Positions 5,437 to 7,386 of a stretch of DNA of 7,386 nucleotides are shown in pieces. Below the pieces are notes generated by a model, which saw only the letters and a list, made by a program, of their open reading frames with translations, was not told where the DNA came from and did not search any database. Every line of letters begins with the position of its first letter. The stretch's first letter is position 1. The stretch spans positions 1-7,386 of the forward strand of contig JAJYAE010000221.1 in the NCBI GenBank assembly GCA_021779695.1. Direction: 5' to 3'. Position numbers and translations under genes: made by a program. Origin of the DNA: Acidobacteriota bacterium. GTDB lineage: Bacteria > Acidobacteriota > Terriglobia > Terriglobales > Acidobacteriaceae.

Positions 5437-7386
5437 CTACTGCACATCCACTTCAAAGCTGTAGCTCCCAGCTGCCAGCCGATAGCCGCCATCCGTCGCC
5501 GTCGCCAGCGCGCTCTGTGTCAGGGGCGCCCCATCCAGCGCATAACGCGAAGCCTGCGCCGCATTCACTTCCAGCAGCCCCGTCGCATTCGCCGGAATCG
5601 TCACCTTCCACTCCGCCTTCTTGCCCGCCAGCGTCCACTGCGACTCCACAGCGCCGTACTGCGACGGGTACCGAAACTCCACCCTGCCGAGCCGCGCATC
5701 AAACACCGGATGCAGCACCACCGTATGGAAGCCCGCATCCAGCGGCGTCGCATCAACGCCTGCCGCGTAGCGATAAATCCAGTCCGCCACCGCGCCGTAC
5801 GCATAGTGGTTATAGGAGTTCATGCTCGGGTCGCCTTTCATCTGGTCGCCATTCCACCGCTCCCACGTCGTCGTCGCCCCATGTTCAATCAGATAACCCC
5901 ACGACGGATACTGCGTGTTCATCAGCAGGTGATACGCCAGCTCCGCGTGTCCCGTCTTCGTCAGCTCTTCCAGCAGATACGGCGTTCCCAGAAAGCCCGT
6001 GCCCAGCAGCCCGCCATTTGCCTCAATCTTGTCCACCAGCTTCTGCGCAGCCGCAGCGCGCAGGCTCTCCGGCAGCAGATTCATGTGCAGCGCCAGTACG
6101 TATCCCGTCTGTGTATCGCCGCCCGCGCTCTTTGCATTGGGATTGTTAATCACGCCAAACGGCGAAGGGCTGTTGTCCGCTCCCGCCACAAATCCGTCCG
6201 CATGCACAAACCGCTTCTGGAATGCCCCGCGAATCTTCTCAAACTGCGCCGCGTACTTCTGCTCGTCTGCCGTGCGTCCCGTCGCATGCGCCATCTGGCG
6301 CATCAGTGTCACGTCATACGCCCAGTACGCCGTCGCAATCAGCACCTGGTTCGTCCGGCCCTCCGGCGAGAGCCAATCCCCAAACGGAGTCCCCGAGTTC
6401 TTCCACAGCCCGTCCGGGTTCGTCTTCGCAATCTGGTCGAGATACCTCTCCATTCCAGCCCAGTTCTGCTCAATCACGCTCGTGTCGCCCGTCTGCAGCC
6501 ACGAGGTCCAGGGAATAATCACGCCCGCGTCGCTCCAGCCCGCGCCATAGCCCATGTTCTCGCTCGATGTTCCCGGCGCATAAATGCCATAGAACGCCGT
6601 CCCTGCCTGCGTTCCCCGCAGGTCCGCGCCAAACTTCCGCGTAAATGCCGCCAGGTCCATGTTGTAGCTCGCTGTTCGCCAGAAGACCTGCGCATCCGCT
6701 GTCCATCCCAGCCGCTCGTCGCGCTGCGGGCAATCCGTCGGCACGCCGACAAAGTTTGACCGCTGCCCCCAGACGATATTGCTCCACAGCTGGTTGATCA
6801 TCGCGCTGCCCGTCTTCAGCTCCGCAGCAAACGGCGCTGACGTATGCAGCACCAGCGCCGCCACCGCATCTTTATCCGGCGCAGCTGGCAGTCCCGTTAG
6901 CTCTGCATATCGAAATCCGTGAAACGTGAACTGCGGCGTGAACTCCTCAACACCCTTGCCCGCCAGCGTAAACGTGTCCGTCGCCTTCGCCGTGCGCAGG
7001 TTCTCGGTATAGAGCGTCCCGTCGTCGTTCAGAATCTCTGCAAACCGCAGCCGGATCGTCGTTCCCGCTGGTCCCTGCACGCGCACCCGCTCCACGCCTG
7101 CCAGGTTCTGGCCAAAATCAAACACATACACGCCCGGCTTCGGCTCCGTCATCTTGACCGCATCCACCGTGCGCTCCACGCGAATCGGCTGAAACTCCTG
7201 CGCTTCAATCTTCACAGGCGCTGGGTCAATCTTTTCCGCGCTCGTCCAAGGAGCGCCCTTAAACCCCGGCTCATCCCAACCTGCCTGCATCTGCCGCGCA
7301 TCCTGGCTCTCGCCGTCATACAACTCCGCGTGCAGAATGTACGACCGCGCAGCCTTCCACTCCGGCCCCGTTGTCACCCACTCCAC
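5437..7386 (-). CDS. GH78 alpha-L-rhamnosidase, N-terminus outside the window
   Basis: The 649 residues seen are the C-terminal two-thirds to three-quarters of a glycoside hydrolase family 78 enzyme, which usually has 850-1000 residues. It removes terminal alpha-L-rhamnose with inversion from plant or microbial glycans and glycosides. Domains in order: the end of the N-terminal rhamnosidase domain (about 1-45, with A-E-L-Y-D-G-E), a concanavalin-like domain (about 75-180, with [10 protein letters not shown]), the alpha/alpha six-hairpin catalytic barrel (about 185-540) and a C-terminal beta domain (about 545-645). The key motif [12 protein letters not shown] lies at 218-229; E224 is the expected general acid, with D218 and D231 nearby. 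E509 in A-T-T-T-W-E-R-W is the likely general base. The GTG at the window edge is just an in-frame codon, since the domain before it is incomplete. A signal peptide, if any, is outside the window. It is followed by rhaT, so release and uptake of rhamnose are coupled. The stop is TAG at 5439-5437. Confidence 0.94.
   Translation of the reverse strand: MEWVTTGPEWKAARSYILHAELYDGESQDARQMQAGWDEPGFKGAPWTSAEKIDPAPVKIEAQEFQPIRVERTVDAVKMTEPKPGVYVFDFGQNLAGVERVRVQGPAGTTIRLRFAEILNDDGTLYTENLRTAKATDTFTLAGKGVEEFTPQFTFHGFRYAELTGLPAAPDKDAVAALVLHTSAPFAAELKTGSAMINQLWSNIVWGQRSNFVGVPTDCPQRDERLGWTADAQVFWRTASYNMDLAAFTRKFGADLRGTQAGTAFYGIYAPGTSSENMGYGAGWSDAGVIIPWTSWLQTGDTSVIEQNWAGMERYLDQIAKTNPDGLWKNSGTPFGDWLSPEGRTNQVLIATAYWAYDVTLMRQMAHATGRTADEQKYAAQFEKIRGAFQKRFVHADGFVAGADNSPSPFGVINNPNAKSAGGDTQTGYVLALHMNLLPESLRAAAAQKLVDKIEANGGLLGTGFLGTPYLLEELTKTGHAELAYHLLMNTQYPSWGYLIEHGATTTWERWNGDQMKGDPSMNSYNHYAYGAVADWIYRYAAGVDATPLDAGFHTVVLHPVFDARLGRVEFRYPSQYGAVESQWTLAGKKAEWKVTIPANATGLLEVNAAQASRYALDGAPLTQSALATATDGGYRLAAGSYSFEVDVQ

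Noticed and set aside
5710..6759. Plus-strand open frame of 349 codons opposite the rhamnosidase
   Set aside because: The translation is dominated by Arg, His, Gln and Val without domains, and the opposite strand carries the GH78 catalytic motifs.

Overview
The window looks like the chromosome of a GC-rich bacterium, most likely a Terriglobia-type Acidobacteriota (Granulicella, Terriglobus or Edaphobacter relatives). This placement is an inference. It rests on strong C/G wobble preference, a hopanoid radical SAM gene, and a GH78 rhamnosidase paired with a RhaT-type transporter. No rRNA or other marker gene is present to confirm it. I see no mobile element, CRISPR array, tRNA or rRNA, and gene density is very high.

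Left half, plus strand (1-4362). The window opens inside a tetratricopeptide-repeat protein whose stop codon overlaps the TTG start of a TolC-family outer-membrane protein. After a 55-base AT-rich gap comes hpnJ, a radical SAM enzyme of hopanoid side-chain maturation. HpnJ is known to act on glucosaminyl-bacteriohopanetetrol and form the cyclitol ether head group. A strong intrinsic terminator follows hpnJ. About 40 bases later begin two overlapping genes for four-helix membrane proteins of the drug/metabolite transporter superfamily (SMR/EamA half-size type), which probably work as a heterodimer. An outer-membrane channel, a lipid head-group enzyme and a split inner-membrane transporter side by side suggest, without proving it, a lipid modification and movement neighbourhood.

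Right half, minus strand (4370-7386). A two-gene L-rhamnose utilisation operon reads towards the left. Its first gene is a GH78 alpha-L-rhamnosidase whose N-terminus lies beyond the window. Its second gene, 32 bases downstream, encodes the L-rhamnose-proton symporter RhaT. The enzyme would free L-rhamnose from plant or microbial glycans and RhaT would import it. The two halves meet tail to tail with only 7 bases between their stop codons.

Most of the sequence fits known families. The least explained points are the hpnJ neighbourhood with its paired half-size transporters, and the terminator between them, whose arms have alternative partners downstream.
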